Shown: one piece after another, positions 35,495 to 45,738 of the stretch
How positions within the stretch are numbered: the first letter of the stretch is position 1
Layout: the number at the start of each line of letters is the position of its first letter
Assembly: GCA_004335635.1 (NCBI GenBank)
Contig: QAXH01004818.1
Span: 1,218 to 46,955 of the forward strand
Reading direction: 5' to 3'
DNA from: Chloromonas sp. AAM2
Lineage: Eukaryota; Chlorophyta; Chlorophyceae; Chlamydomonadales; Chlamydomonadaceae
Length of the DNA stretch: 45,738 nt
Program-made: the position numbers and the translations under genes
Notes under the pieces: model-generated
Told to the model about the DNA's origin: nothing
Seen by the model: only the letters and a program-made list of their open reading frames with translations
The model's database searches: none

Positions 35495-36159
35495 ATGAAA
35501 ATAACAATCATGTCAGGTACCTGATCGTGTTGCGGTGGCGGGCGCGGCAACGCCCGCAGCAGCAGCTTTCGAGAACCTGAGTAGGGGAACAGGTCTTAAG
35601 GCAGACGCGCATATAGATATGCCATACAGCTTATCACTTGACATAAACACATGCTCACCCTTGATTAGAAACACATGCTTTCTCAGATTTTATGTAGGAA
35701 GGCCAGGTGCACACCCGTCAACGCCCGCAGCAGCAGCTGTCGAGAACCTGAGTAGGGGAACAGGTCTTAAGGCAGACGCGCATATAGATATGTAGGAAGG
35801 CCAGGTGCACACCCGTCAACACGCGCGAACTCTGTATGTTTTGTCACACTCAATGTATCGTGCACAGTGCTTGTGTTGCGCACTTTCCGTGAAATGAGTG
35901 CGTGTTCCGGGTCCAAATGTGTGCAGGGGCCAGCAGCAGCAAGACGGGCAGCTTCATCTGCCAAACTGGAGTCAAGTGCAGGGCCGTGCACAGCTTGGGC
36001 GGACATGCATGCGGCGCAGAGAGCTACACCACCATCACGCTCAACACCAATGGAAGGGGCAAGTCAGCAGGCCAACCACGGATGCGATGCACCAAGTGCA
36101 AGCGTCAGTTCTCCCTGTGCTATTTCACCACGTCAGACGGGGCACCTCTCCAGCTGTAA
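35495..36159 (+). CDS. Possible small zinc-ribbon-like protein, 84 aa (two exons)
   Basis: The clearer exon, 35927-36159, follows acceptor GTGTGCAG and ends with TAA. It encodes paired cysteines: FICQTGVKC, HACGAE and RMRCTKCKRQFSLCYF. The last piece resembles the second half of a zinc ribbon, as in some transposase and transcription-factor fingers. A first exon at 35495-35516 (MKITIMS) ends in phase 1 with GTACCTG and matches the incoming phase, but such a short exon could match by chance. The intron contains the nested duplication at 35548-35819. Family and function are not recognised. Confidence 0.35.
35548..35819. repeat. Nested direct duplication with a 73-bp presence/absence segment
   Basis: The order is A (35548-35621), X (35622-35694), B (35695-35721), A (35719-35792), B (35793-35819). 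The two A copies (74 bp) differ at one base, and the B copies (27 bp) are identical. X is present only between the first A and B. X ends in TATG, and A also ends in TATG, so the first copy has TATG on both sides of the extra segment. Confidence 0.9.
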
Positions 36160-37270
36160 ACTCAGCCAGCGGCACATGTCTGCATGAGAGATGGACAACA
36201 GACATAGTTGGCCAGACTACGACATTCAACAAAATCACAAAAAGGAGCATGAGCATTGTGCTGCAGCTTTCCTTTTGTGGCATGTTGATATGTTTGCTGT
36301 GTATTTTGTTGTGTGTATGTGCGTGTATTTTGTTGAAATCTATGTATTTTGGCATGCTTTACCTGGGCTTGTTGACCTATTGTACCTGTGGTGTTTTTAC
36401 CTGAGATGTTTTTACCTAAGATTTTTGCTAACCTTTGTAAACGTTTGCGAATTTTGTGAGTTTGGAAGTGTCTTCACAGTCGTGGCCGGTCAGAAGTGCC
36501 GTTGAAGCGTCCACCAATACAACTCAAAGCACAGTGGCACTCATACACACGCACAATATCAGGCTGGGTTGCTGCACTCGAACAATCGCATCACAACGGA
36601 GAATCACAGACAACAACTGTCCCAGAACTGGCAAACATCTTGTGCACCGTCTACCACAACACGCGATGTTCACCCCGCTGTTCACCCCATGTGCGGTTCA
36701 CACACACGCACATACACATGTTTTACTGACACACAATGGTTGCTGGCGGCAATACAGACCAATTCACACAAACTGTCCCAGAACTGGCAAACTTCTTTTT
36801 TTTTGGCGTAGTGCTCCCAAGCAACAAGAGTACTTGCGGTGCAGAGATGGAAGTCGTTGGCCTCGATAGCACTGATTTAGCAACTGAAATCAAATTCTAG
36901 GCATAAACTGATCATGATCGTCGGACTCCAAAATAAGGAGACAACAGTACGTGCAGAAATGAGTGATGAATATCCAATGCCAACGATGTGTACTAGACTG
37001 CCAGGCAAGTACAAGGCAGGAGAACTCATTTAAATCTCCATCTGTCTGGCGCAAGTGTCCGAGTACCTCGTGATTAGAACAAATTTGGGGCTTGGAAGAA
37101 GTAGTGGTGACGCAAGCGAATTGGCTGGCAGCCATGCTAAAGTAGAGGCTGTTGTGAGCCAGAGTTTGATCAGCAAGAATTTATGCCATCTATGGCACTG
37201 GCTTTCCTGCACAATGAAATACATCGCATCATTTGTGCAGGCACGTTGGCATGGACGTTGTGCAGGCTGT
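36160..37270. other. Non-coding stretch with two repeat cores
   Basis: No exon was recognised. It holds two copies of the AACTGTCCCAGAACTGGCAA core and AC-rich sequence. The part near 37270 is the 3' region of the minus-strand cyclase gene. Confidence 0.5.
36615..36805 (+). repeat. Dispersed repeat family, tandem core copies 3 and 4
   Basis: Cores at 36615-36636 and 36771-36792 share AACTGTCCCAGAACTGGCAA; the second runs into a T9 tract. After the first core comes CCGTCTACCACAACACG, also present at 44370 beside another copy. Confidence 0.8.
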
Positions 37271-40200
37271 TTACAAGTTCTGTAAACACCAATCTTCGGC
37301 AACGATTTGGCCTGCTTTGGCCTTGTTCAGCAACTTTGCCGCTCGTCTGACCGGGCCGCCTGAGTAGACTACGCGCCCGCTGCTGCGTGTGGCGACTTCC
37401 CACTCAGCCCCCTTTCCGCGGACAATGCAAATCCGCGTGCGCAAGCCACGCAGCATTGGTGCCTCCAATGTTGTACACCGCGTCGTTTCGCTGGCAAATT
37501 TGATGCGACCCTTACTCACACTGTCAAGCATAAGACTCAGTTCATTGGCCGCTGTCACAGAACCGTGTACGCTGGTAGCATTGACGGCCGTGCAACCGAA
37601 ACTCGCACGAGATTGAAGGCTATCCGCCCTCTGCAGGGTTGTGCCATCATCTCTGATCGTGGGGTTCTGGGGGTGCGATCGTGTGCTTAAGAATTCGTCT
37701 CCTTCTGGGACCGACTCATCCAGGCTACCTCCTCGATGCACCACAATATTTCTCCAGTTGCTTTCCAGACTTTGCTGCGCTTCTCCCACGCGCTCGCACA
37801 GTTCGTGTTCAAGCAAGCGAGAACTCCAGTCCAGCATCAACAACTGATGGCGCACTCGCAGTGCAAACGCAACCGCGGCCTGCGCGCCACCAAAGGCAAC
37901 TGCCATACGGCCAGGCATCATGGCGTCGGGAGATGATTCAGTCAGGTTCAAGGAGTGTCGAGCCTTTGTGCTTCTGGCGCCCAACACTTCAAGGCCATCC
38001 TCGGAAATCACCCCTCGCCACTCGCTCAATGCCTCCCTGAAACAGGCTGACGCGCGTTGAATGGCTTGGATCGTCTCGCTCAAATCCCAGGCCAGCAGTA
38101 CATCAAGGCCGCTGAACTGCATGTACACCAATGCGGATTCATCCGATGGCTCCTTCGTGGGAATGGGCGATGAGAAAACGCCTGGAATGACGGTTACTGC
38201 AGATCTGAGCTCCGCCGGCCGCAAGGCTTTGCGGCAGCGTAGGCTGTTCGGAAGCAAAAAGAGAAGCTCTGTTGCTCCTGTGGTACTTGACAAATGATGA
38301 CATCCAAGATCAAAGACGATGCAACCAGCTGGCAGATCGCCGAGCACGCCTGTAGAGTCGAGGCTAAGCAAGCATGCTGTGCTGCGGCTCAGCAATGTTT
38401 GGCCACCATGGCCGGCCGATGCCACTGCGCTTGATAGAACTCGCACAGGTCCTGTGACAGTCATGCAAATAACATCAGACACCGTGATATCAACGCATGA
38501 TGTGCACATCCAAGGCTGCATCACGTCTCGCCATGGTCAACCATTTGCCTACACAGCATTGCCATCAAAACTCGCTGGCATGCAAAATGCGTCGCTGACA
38601 TTGTGTACATCATTGCAAACGTGAGCACCTGACATTGTGTACATCATTGCAAACGCGTTTGTGAACTGTGACCCAGATAATGGGCAAAAGTGAGCACCGT
38701 GCTTGCGCTGATGACACAGTCCAACTTTTCATCAGAGAGATGCACTGTCGTTTGTCCAAGGCTCACCTGTGTAGTGGTATCGGCGCATCACCGCATTGTA
38801 CGTCACGCTCGTGTCGCTCTCCACGCCAGCATGCATGCCTAATCGGACTCGCAAGCCACGGTATGCCAACACTGCCTCCGGTGTCCCGGCCATGCAGGTC
38901 ACCCACTGCGCTCTGTAACGTGCCGCCAAGTTCTGCGCTTGAGCTGTGGTACGCCTCGGCGAGGCAGAATGCGCAGCAGAGATATATTGTGTCGCCGTGC
39001 CGCAGGGGAGGACGTTGCTGCCCAGCGGTTCGGAAGACGCATCTGATGTTGGTGACGCACCCATGGTCAAGCTTACCGTAGAAAGTTGAAGTAATGCACG
39101 AGGGAAGTGTTGCGCTAGAGTCAGAGAGCCAGTTGTACTCATCCTGCTGTTAGTTGCGAGCAATGTCGAGGTTGTGTTTGCAGGCTGCCATCCGGCACTG
39201 GACGAACGCAGGAGCGATGCGCTGGATTTTGTTCTTGGAGAACCCATCTTCTTGGCTTGTAGCTTGTCTGCCGGCACGCACCAGGTCTCGGCAGTGTGCG
39301 AGTTTTCAAGCAAAGCCGTAGGCCAAGCAAGATGTAACAAGTCCTTTTGAACCGCCATGCAGAAAGCGATGGCGGCACTTGGATGGGCAAAGGCAATGAT
39401 AAAGGAGTCGCCTGCACGGAGGGAGCGAAGAGGCAATATGCCGGCTTTTGCGCCATGCTCGAGCTGCTCCACGAATCCCCAAGAGAACAATGATAGATGT
39501 TCGTGTGTGCGGGCCTTAGCTGCTGTTCATGAATCTGACTCAAAGAACCTCGAAGTAGGATTTGCCAGAGAAATTCAGCGTTTGTGAATTCAGCATGTTG
39601 TGTTGGCAAAGACGTTGTCTGATTCTGACAGAGTCTGGCATAGTGCAATGTCAGGATGCATGCACTTTCAGGCCCTTTTGTGCCTAACGAATTTTGCAGT
39701 CAGGATAGTATCCCGAGAGTTGGCCACCACCGTTACCATCGCGGTGTGTCAAAATCCCCTTCACATGTGACTCCCTTCTTGTGAAGCTTGCGTCTAAGGC
39801 CTGCCGCTGCCATGCTCTGCTTGCGCTCTTGCTTGATAGTTGGATGTTTAACCACTGGACGGCGACAACATCTGCCTTATCCACTGGATTCTTGCAGAAA
39901 TCTTGACAGGTCAGCTAATAGCTTGCTATCTATGTACTCTCACCTTCCCAAACGCTCTCATACCTGCAAGCAAAAGGCAACGGTGTCAAACATTCTTGGG
40001 AAGCAAGGTGTCAAACATTCTTGAGAACGTTTGGGGTAACATGCAGCAAATTCATGACTTGCGGCGCAAGCACGTCTGTTCATTCGGTTACCCAAGTTCT
40101 TGGAGCAAGCAAGCCCTGTATGAAATCTGTTCTGAAGAAGAGTTCTCTCAGATTCTACGTCGGGGCTGCTTCATACTTGTTCTTGTGTCGCCTGTCATTA

Positions 40201-43200
40201 TCACACGACCGAGCACATGGAACATGACTCCCCAGACAAGCACCAGGCAAAGCTTTACATGGCAGCTCACCCTGCATGTTTGGCAGCCAGGTTGCGTATG
40301 CATCCATTGTGCAGCTTGACGGCGGTGTCCATGACCATTGCATCCAGCTCCTCCCACAGCAGGGTGGAATCCTCGATGTCGGTGACACAGAGGGTGGTGG
40401 TGGGGCCTGCTCCTGGGTGGCGCACGTGTCCGAGACCGGGATGCAGATGGGACAGCAGACCACATCTGCGAGGACAGGCATCGCAGGATCGCATCTTGCA
40501 AGCAGGCGAATGGTCGTCCACACACAGACTGCCGAGGACTTGTCTGCCGTAGCCCCCCATACTGATCCGGTGGGACGACCAGTCGCCAGGACAACCTTGA
40601 CATAACGCTATGGCGACCCTGTCGCGGAGAAGCATGCTGAACTTGAACAAGGGGCGCCATGGTATATCGATAAGATCCTTTCTGCAGGCAGCGAAAAATG
40701 AGTCCTGACTAAGCCACACCTGGCCGCTATGGCGATGAAAGCACCCAGCAGGCAGACCGGTACCACCACACAAACAACGACCAGCTTGACGTTCATGCTG
40801 CGCCCGTCGCTACTGCCTGTCGTCCCAGTAACCGGAGGGGAGGCGGTTGGCAAATCGACTGCAGTCTTTGGGGGTGCTGGGATTCTGCGATTGATGGACG
40901 CCCAGTACTCAAGCTTCAGTGCCGTCATGTTGCCTCCCTGCATTCAATGTCACATTCGCATCAGTCAGCAGGGTGCTGGCCAGAGAATTTGATCGTGATG
41001 AAGCAGAATGCGTCGTTTTGAACTTCTTTCTGGCACATGACTGGACTAATTGAGCGGCAGACCAACAGTCAGACAACTAATCCGACCTACTGCTGCCCGC
41101 CAGTGTCAGACTGTCACCTTGCAGTTGGTGATCAGGTTGATTGTTGTTCTGATGGACCTATTATGGACGAGCCAAAGCGGCTACTGGCTATCATCGGTGC
41201 AGACGCCCAACCTGCAGCTACCAACATGTTCCAACTTTTGGCAGTGGGCCAGAGGGTTTCGGCAGACTAAGGATAACAAGCAAGTCAGCGAGTTAGCAAC
41301 ATGTTCCAAGAATCACTCACATAAGTCGTATTAATGATTGCCCTCCCACCGGCGAGAGCTGTGGCCATGAGCTGGCCCGAGGGCACTCCAGTGTACGCAG
41401 CGTTGGTGATTTGATTAAACAAGCTCACGAACGCGCTGGCACCAGGCAGGCGGACTTGAAAGTGGGCGTTCGAGTGGCCAACGGCTGCCTGAAAATCTGT
41501 GCAAAAGCCCTTGGCGTCATGTTCGTTGTACCCAGCAGCCACCCATAGACGCCAGTCCAGCTGACTTATGCGCGTGGGGAAGAGCTCTGCAATGTTCAGA
41601 AGCCAACACAAGCTCATCAAATGTCTTTTCCGCTGACCAGACAGTCCGCTTGCAATATCAAGGCGAGCAGGTGGCAAGCAGTACATGCAGGGTGATGCAT
41701 TGATAACGGCACGTGATGACAACATGGTATTGGTATTGTTCACTGCAGCTAGACACACTATCTCTCCAAGAATCACGCGCCTGACAATTCAGTGATTGTT
41801 TATCAAGTGAGCGACATAGCTCAACCTACGTGAGCTGCCTTGGCGCACCTGACTCCGGGTTGAAAACAAATTTGTTGCTGCTGTCTGGGGCAGTCAGGTA
41901 GGCGACAACTGAGAAGCTGTAGAACGTAGTGTCCGGTTGTGAGTGGGCGTTCAGCGTTATCAAGCTGGCCTCCAGGCAAGGGGATTGGTTGACGAGAATG
42001 GAGCTTCCGTCTGGGTTGGCATACCTGCGATTGATGCGGCAAGTGAGCACAGGCCCCTGCAATCAAACTCTCTCCAAACATGGTAGCATACTCCCCGGTA
42101 TACAGGCAGTTATGATAGCTGATGCAACGGGACTGGCACCGTTGCTGTATTGCATTCGCGCTATGTCTGTGCATTCCCTGATTTTGCGGCCTGACTTGAC
42201 GTTGGCTTTCTGTATGTGCTCCGTACATGTCCAGTAACGTACATTTCGCTTCCATAACTAGTCGTCATGCCTTCTGCTCTAGTCAGTCATTCTATGTCCC
42301 TGATTCCTCCGTGTAATCTCTCGCATCACTCTGACTCCAGGCAATCCCTCTCCAGCTGGTAGCATATGGTTTGATGCTCTAACTGGTCAAGGCTTGTCCT
42401 GAATCCAGCCGACAGTGCTTTGAATTGTCAGGCTCGTGAGCAATAGCATTTCCAGTGCGAGCGACCTTCAAAGACTCAGCAACTGCATACCCCAGAACCG
42501 TGTTGTGTGTGTGCTGCACGTGCGCGCACCGTGTTGCATACGGGCACCTCTGGCTGTCACATGGCAGTAGTGAGTTCGTTGCCTGGTCCAAGACCGTCTC
42601 GCTGCCGGGCCAGGGCGCGAACCCCAGGTTTCCATGCAGGTGGGCCGACAGGTGGGCCCGGGATGTGTGGCTGGCATACTGCAGACATGCAGCAGCAAGG
42701 CTCAAGGCATTCTAGACCACACCCTGCACACCTGCCGGTAGCTACATCAGAATATTTTGGTGTGCTAAGATTAGCCGGTAGAGGTAGCACCGCTGGTTAC
42801 ATTAGCACCAGCTAGCAACGCTCTAGGCGTACATTAGCACGGTTAGCACAATTTCCTAGCCACATTGCTTATCTACAGCATACAGAGCCAACATGGTGCT
42901 GATACCCACAGGTCACCCAGACCAATATGAAGGTTGACGATTGCAGTCAGTAACAGCCGTGACCGTAATTATCGGCATACAGGCTAGCAAGTCTGCTAAA
43001 CCTGCAGCTAGGATTTCCCTTAGCACCAGCAGCACCCCCTGTTAGCATTCTAAAACATTCTGATGAATGCAGCCCCCCTGAGATGACTGCTGTCTTTAGA
43101 ACAAGACAAATTGATCAAGCTGGGAAGGACAGAAATGTGTGGCTGTGTGCAGAGTGCTTCTCTTTGAATGAAGCAGTACATGGGGAGGCAGTAGCCACAT

Positions 43201-45064
43201 AGACGCAGAGTGCTCCCCCTGTAAACATTGCTAGGATTGAGCAAGCTGAGAAGTGTAGAGCTGTGCGGCTGCGCACCAACGTGTAAAAGCAGCAGTATTC
43301 AATTGCGTAGCAGTGACATCGTCACAAGTGGGAGCACTGAACAGCGCACCTTGAACGTGAAGGGGTGTGCCACAGTCATCAGGCACTGACCGCCTGTCGG
43401 GCCTGTGAACCGGTACCCATGGCCTGGGCAGCCAAGCGCGACCGAGTTGTCTGGTGGTGATGCCGCATATAGGCCCTGCATGCAGAAATCGCAAAGCTCC
43501 GTAGCGTGTTGGTTTGCATGGCCATCATACATGCCTACCTACTGTGTGCATGGCAGAGCCAACACGGCATGTGTGGCTGTTTGGTTTGTGCACTCTGGAC
43601 AGCACGTTGACAGGTGCTAGCACCAGCGTTGTAACTGTGCCTCTCGTGCATCAGTTCCAGTCTACACGCACGTCAATCATCAGCAGTAGTGAGACTGTTT
43701 GCGGCCATCCATTGGATGATCTGGTACGTGTCCTGGGCTTGTATGCTAACCTCCTAAAAAAGATGTTTGCCAGTTCTAGGCATAAGTGCAAGTGCATGGT
43801 CTGTACTCGGTATGAGTTTGGCATAAGCAGCACTTGCCTTGATGAAGTCTAGTCGTGCTGACAACTTTCCATTTCAGACAGCATCATCTGACTGCTCAAC
43901 TACCACTCAAGCCACGACAGCACTGTTATTGGTTTGGAGGAAGGGCATAGGCCACTCACTTTGATGAGATCTAAGGTTTCTTCCATGGCCGCACTTCCCA
44001 GCATCAGCTCCATGCTGTCCGCATCAAACAGCCATCCCTGCTGCGGGCCTTGTGTTTGCACGTAACTAGCAAGCATGGACCTGCAGTGCATAAGGGCAGG
44101 CCATCACACCACCAACGTGCGTCATCATCACTAGTTTGTGCTTTTTGTACACTACAGAGTCTTGATTGTACACTGAATTGTGCTTATTGTGTGCATGCTA
44201 GCGCTGCTTGTTGTGAGCCTCATCAGTGTACATTCTCTTGGGCTTGTGTTCACAATGCATGCTGTCACATTGCATGGCATGACACCACTGCATGGCATCA
44301 CCGTGCATGGTACCGCTGCATGGTACCGCTGCATGGCAGCACAGTCTGTCAAAAGAAGTGGCAACGCCCCGTCTACCACAACACGATATACTCCCCGTGT
44401 AGGATAAACACACACACACACACCTGTGACACAGTGTGCAAACTCCACAGTATACCCAATTACACTTTAAAACTACAACATACATCAGGAATTGTCCCAG
44501 AACTGGCAAACTTCTTTGTTTTGTTGTTAGCCTGTGCTCCCACCTCACGAACAAGCTGCCCATTCGAAAGCACGGGCTCCACAGGCCGCAGAAGGCGTGC
44601 ATGCCCGCCGTCCCGTTCTGGGTGACTGCAAACTGCAGGAGCTCCTTCCAAGTTCGCGGCACTGTCAAGTTGTACTTGTCAAACAGGTCTTTGCGGTAAG
44701 CCAGTGAGTATGTGTTCAAACTTAGAGGCAGGCTGACCACCTGCGCATACATACACATGCATATTTCTTACAATCTCTTAGAGAGTGAAAGCAAGAGATG
44801 CACATGCATGCACATTTCGTGCCAAACACAGTGCGGTTGTGCACGCGCACCCTGTAGCCATCATTGCCACCTGGGGACTGGCCTCCCACCCAATGCCTTC
44901 CTCGCATATCAGGCAGATCCCTACCAGCACGTTTAGATCCCGTGCTACGTGCACGCTGCATCAGCTCATAACCGCTCAGCATCCCAAAGAGGTCAAATGT
45001 GTGGTGGTTCCAGGGGATGGTTTTATGTAAGAGTTCTATGGATTGGGTGGATATCCACATGAGT
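37271..45064 (-). CDS. Receptor-type class III nucleotide cyclase with solute-binding-protein ectodomain (5' end unresolved)
   Basis: Exons, minus strand: 45064-44851, 44740-44544, 44080-43960, 43475-43350, 42678-42530, 42024-41849, 41586-41321, 40937-40720, 40681-40271, 39963-39944, 39411-38767, 38451-37271. All are GT-AG and in phase, giving 1240 codons plus stop. The first seven exons and part of the eighth resemble a family 1 extracellular solute-binding protein (SLAYRKDLFDKYNLTVPRTW, GFAPWPGSETVLD). One membrane span follows (VVVCVVVPVCLLGAFIAIA). The first cyclase domain begins TLCVTDIEDSTLLWEEL, continues GYESVWEGDSFIIAF (both metal aspartates) and YRGLRVRLGMHAG. A second cyclase-like domain in the last exon (ALVYMQFSGLDVLLAW, GRVVYSGGPVRRAAKLL) lacks the usual residues. 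The protein likely senses a small ligand outside and makes cAMP or cGMP inside (inference). The ectodomain N-terminus is missing. Confidence 0.9.
39944..39963 (-). other. 20-nt microexon of the cyclase gene
   Basis: The exon GTATGAGAGCGTTTGGGAAG is flanked by TTGCAG and GTGAGAG. It joins phase 2 to phase 1 and yields GYESVWEGDSF, the expected core of this cyclase family. Without it the two flanking exons are out of frame. Confidence 0.85.
43757..43785 (-). repeat. Dispersed repeat family, short copy 5
   Basis: AAAAAAGATGTTTGCCAGTT followed by CTAGG matches the family core in opposite orientation to its neighbours. It is in a cyclase intron. Confidence 0.6.
44366..44520 (-). repeat. Dispersed repeat family, long copy 6
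   Basis: The reverse complement aligns with 11343-11490 over the core, GTATGTTGTAGTTT, GGGTATACTGTGGAGTTTG and a short GT run. Beyond this comes CGTGTTGTGGTAGACGG, also seen near 36650. It lies inside cyclase intron 44081-44543, about 25 bp from the exon. Confidence 0.8.
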
Positions 45065-45261
45065 CTGCAGACGATTGGAGCTCAATGCAGAGGCAAAGGC
45101 ACTACCGTCACACGTTCTGACTTATGTTGAACCATATGAGGATGGTGCTATTGTATACCGAGGGGGGTTAGACCACTGTCAGGTCGAGTTGATCGCAACA
45201 AAATAGTCCAGAGATCAACTTGAAATGCACTATCGTCAACTTAGATTTCAGCACGTGAAAT
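45065..45261. other. Short region between the cyclase exon and the right-edge ORF
   Basis: It should contain the next upstream cyclase exon or its promoter. Searching the minus strand for a phase-2 exon with a signal peptide gave nothing convincing. Confidence 0.4.
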
Positions 45262-45738
45262 ATGGTACTAGTGTCGCGCCGCGCAGTGCGCGGCGGGCGG
45301 ACCGGGACAGGGGCAGGGGACAGGGGACTTGGGACGGGGAACAGGCAATTTCAGGAAGCACCAGAACGCTTCCTAGAGTGTCAGGACAGGATCAGACGCG
45401 GTCACGTGCTGACAGCATGCCAGCAGCTCATGTTCATGATAGGTATGTTCATGCAACTGGCCAGTCCGAACCCAGACGCCCGGATGGCAAGCATGAACAG
45501 GTGAGGCAGGCTGCAGGCAAATCAGGTGCCGTGCAGCAGGCGGATGGCGAGCTGGGTTGCAGAACATCAAAGCGTCCAACTCTGCTCAAACGTCGGGAGA
45601 GATCTCCACCTCCACCGTTCCGCCCGCCCCGGAGCGGCGCTCTCCGAGCCGGCCCGGGCGCCCCAGCGAACCTGCGGCCCCGGAACAGAGGTCCCGCAGC
45701 CAGCGCGAAGGAAGCGGAGCACGACGGCGCGCGCGAGA
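45262..45738 (+). CDS. Unknown Arg/Pro-rich protein, N-terminal part (runs off right edge)
   Basis: Exons 45262-45500 and 45563-45738 (partial) are joined by GT-AG with matching phase. From ATG 45262 the frame begins MVLVSRRAVRGGRTGTGAGD, then has a helical piece (HVLTACQQLMFMIGMFMQL). The second exon is basic and proline-rich (KRRERSPPPPFRPPRSG). The DNA here is more GC-rich than its neighbours. No family was recognised. A start inside the exon, after an acceptor at about 45357 (TTTCAG), is also possible. If real, it is divergent from the cyclase gene and leaves little room for that gene's missing 5' exons. Confidence 0.4.

Noticed and set aside
40155..40190. Candidate cyclase exon reading KYEAAPT
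   Set aside because: Its phase does not join the flanking exons in the right frame, whereas the 20-nt exon at 39944-39963 does so and restores the family motif.

Overview
The window is nuclear DNA of a green alga, most likely a chlorophyte of the Chlamydomonas/Volvox/Haematococcus type (inference). Coding sequence is cut into many short exons with consistent GT-AG borders. Introns carry long GT/CA, CAA and CT microsatellites. The gene set (a receptor-type class III nucleotide cyclase of green-algal style, an MFP1-like plastid coiled-coil protein, a NEK kinase) fits a flagellate green alga. There is no bacterial operon structure. Most long ORFs are shadows, so gene models were built by joining exons by hand on splice consensus, reading phase and protein continuity. 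Two runs of N (10428-11189 and 32690-32851) are assembly gaps at or inside repeats.

Layout. 420-4244 (-): N-terminal part of a NEK-type Ser/Thr kinase, running off the left edge, with a 218-bp MITE-like element in one intron. 4595-9573 (+): a divergent secreted protein, 724 aa, with signal peptide, Kazal inhibitor-type domain, long linker, dibasic cleavage-like site and a complete trypsin-like (S1B) serine protease. 9574-12205: non-coding, with a gap, a CA microsatellite and one copy of a dispersed repeat. 12206-16856 (-): a 924-aa mostly disordered protein with an N-terminal coiled coil and one IQ motif. 17883-18119 (+): short transit-peptide-like ORF. 18203-26812 (+): a 16-exon, 931-aa coiled-coil membrane protein resembling MFP1. 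26813-30028: mostly empty, with an initiator-type tRNA-Met (28514-28585, -), a CT tract and an A-depleted stretch. 30029-33917 (+): a 464-aa beta-helix-like repeat protein with a 36-bp minisatellite in one intron. 33918-37270: non-coding, with an informative nested duplication and a possible tiny zinc-ribbon gene (35495-36159). 37271-45064 (-): a receptor cyclase combining a bacterial solute-binding-protein-like ectodomain, one membrane span and two class III cyclase-type domains; its 5' end is unresolved. 45262-45738 (+): the start of another possible gene.

The most unusual content is the receptor cyclase (with a 20-nt microexon inside the catalytic core), the Kazal-plus-protease fusion, and two repeat families: one whose copies end in different microsatellites, and one sharing a GTCCCAGAACTGGCAAAC core. 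The genes do not form an operon or an obvious shared pathway. The kinase and cyclase are signalling proteins and the protease is secreted, but a functional link between them is not shown by the sequence.
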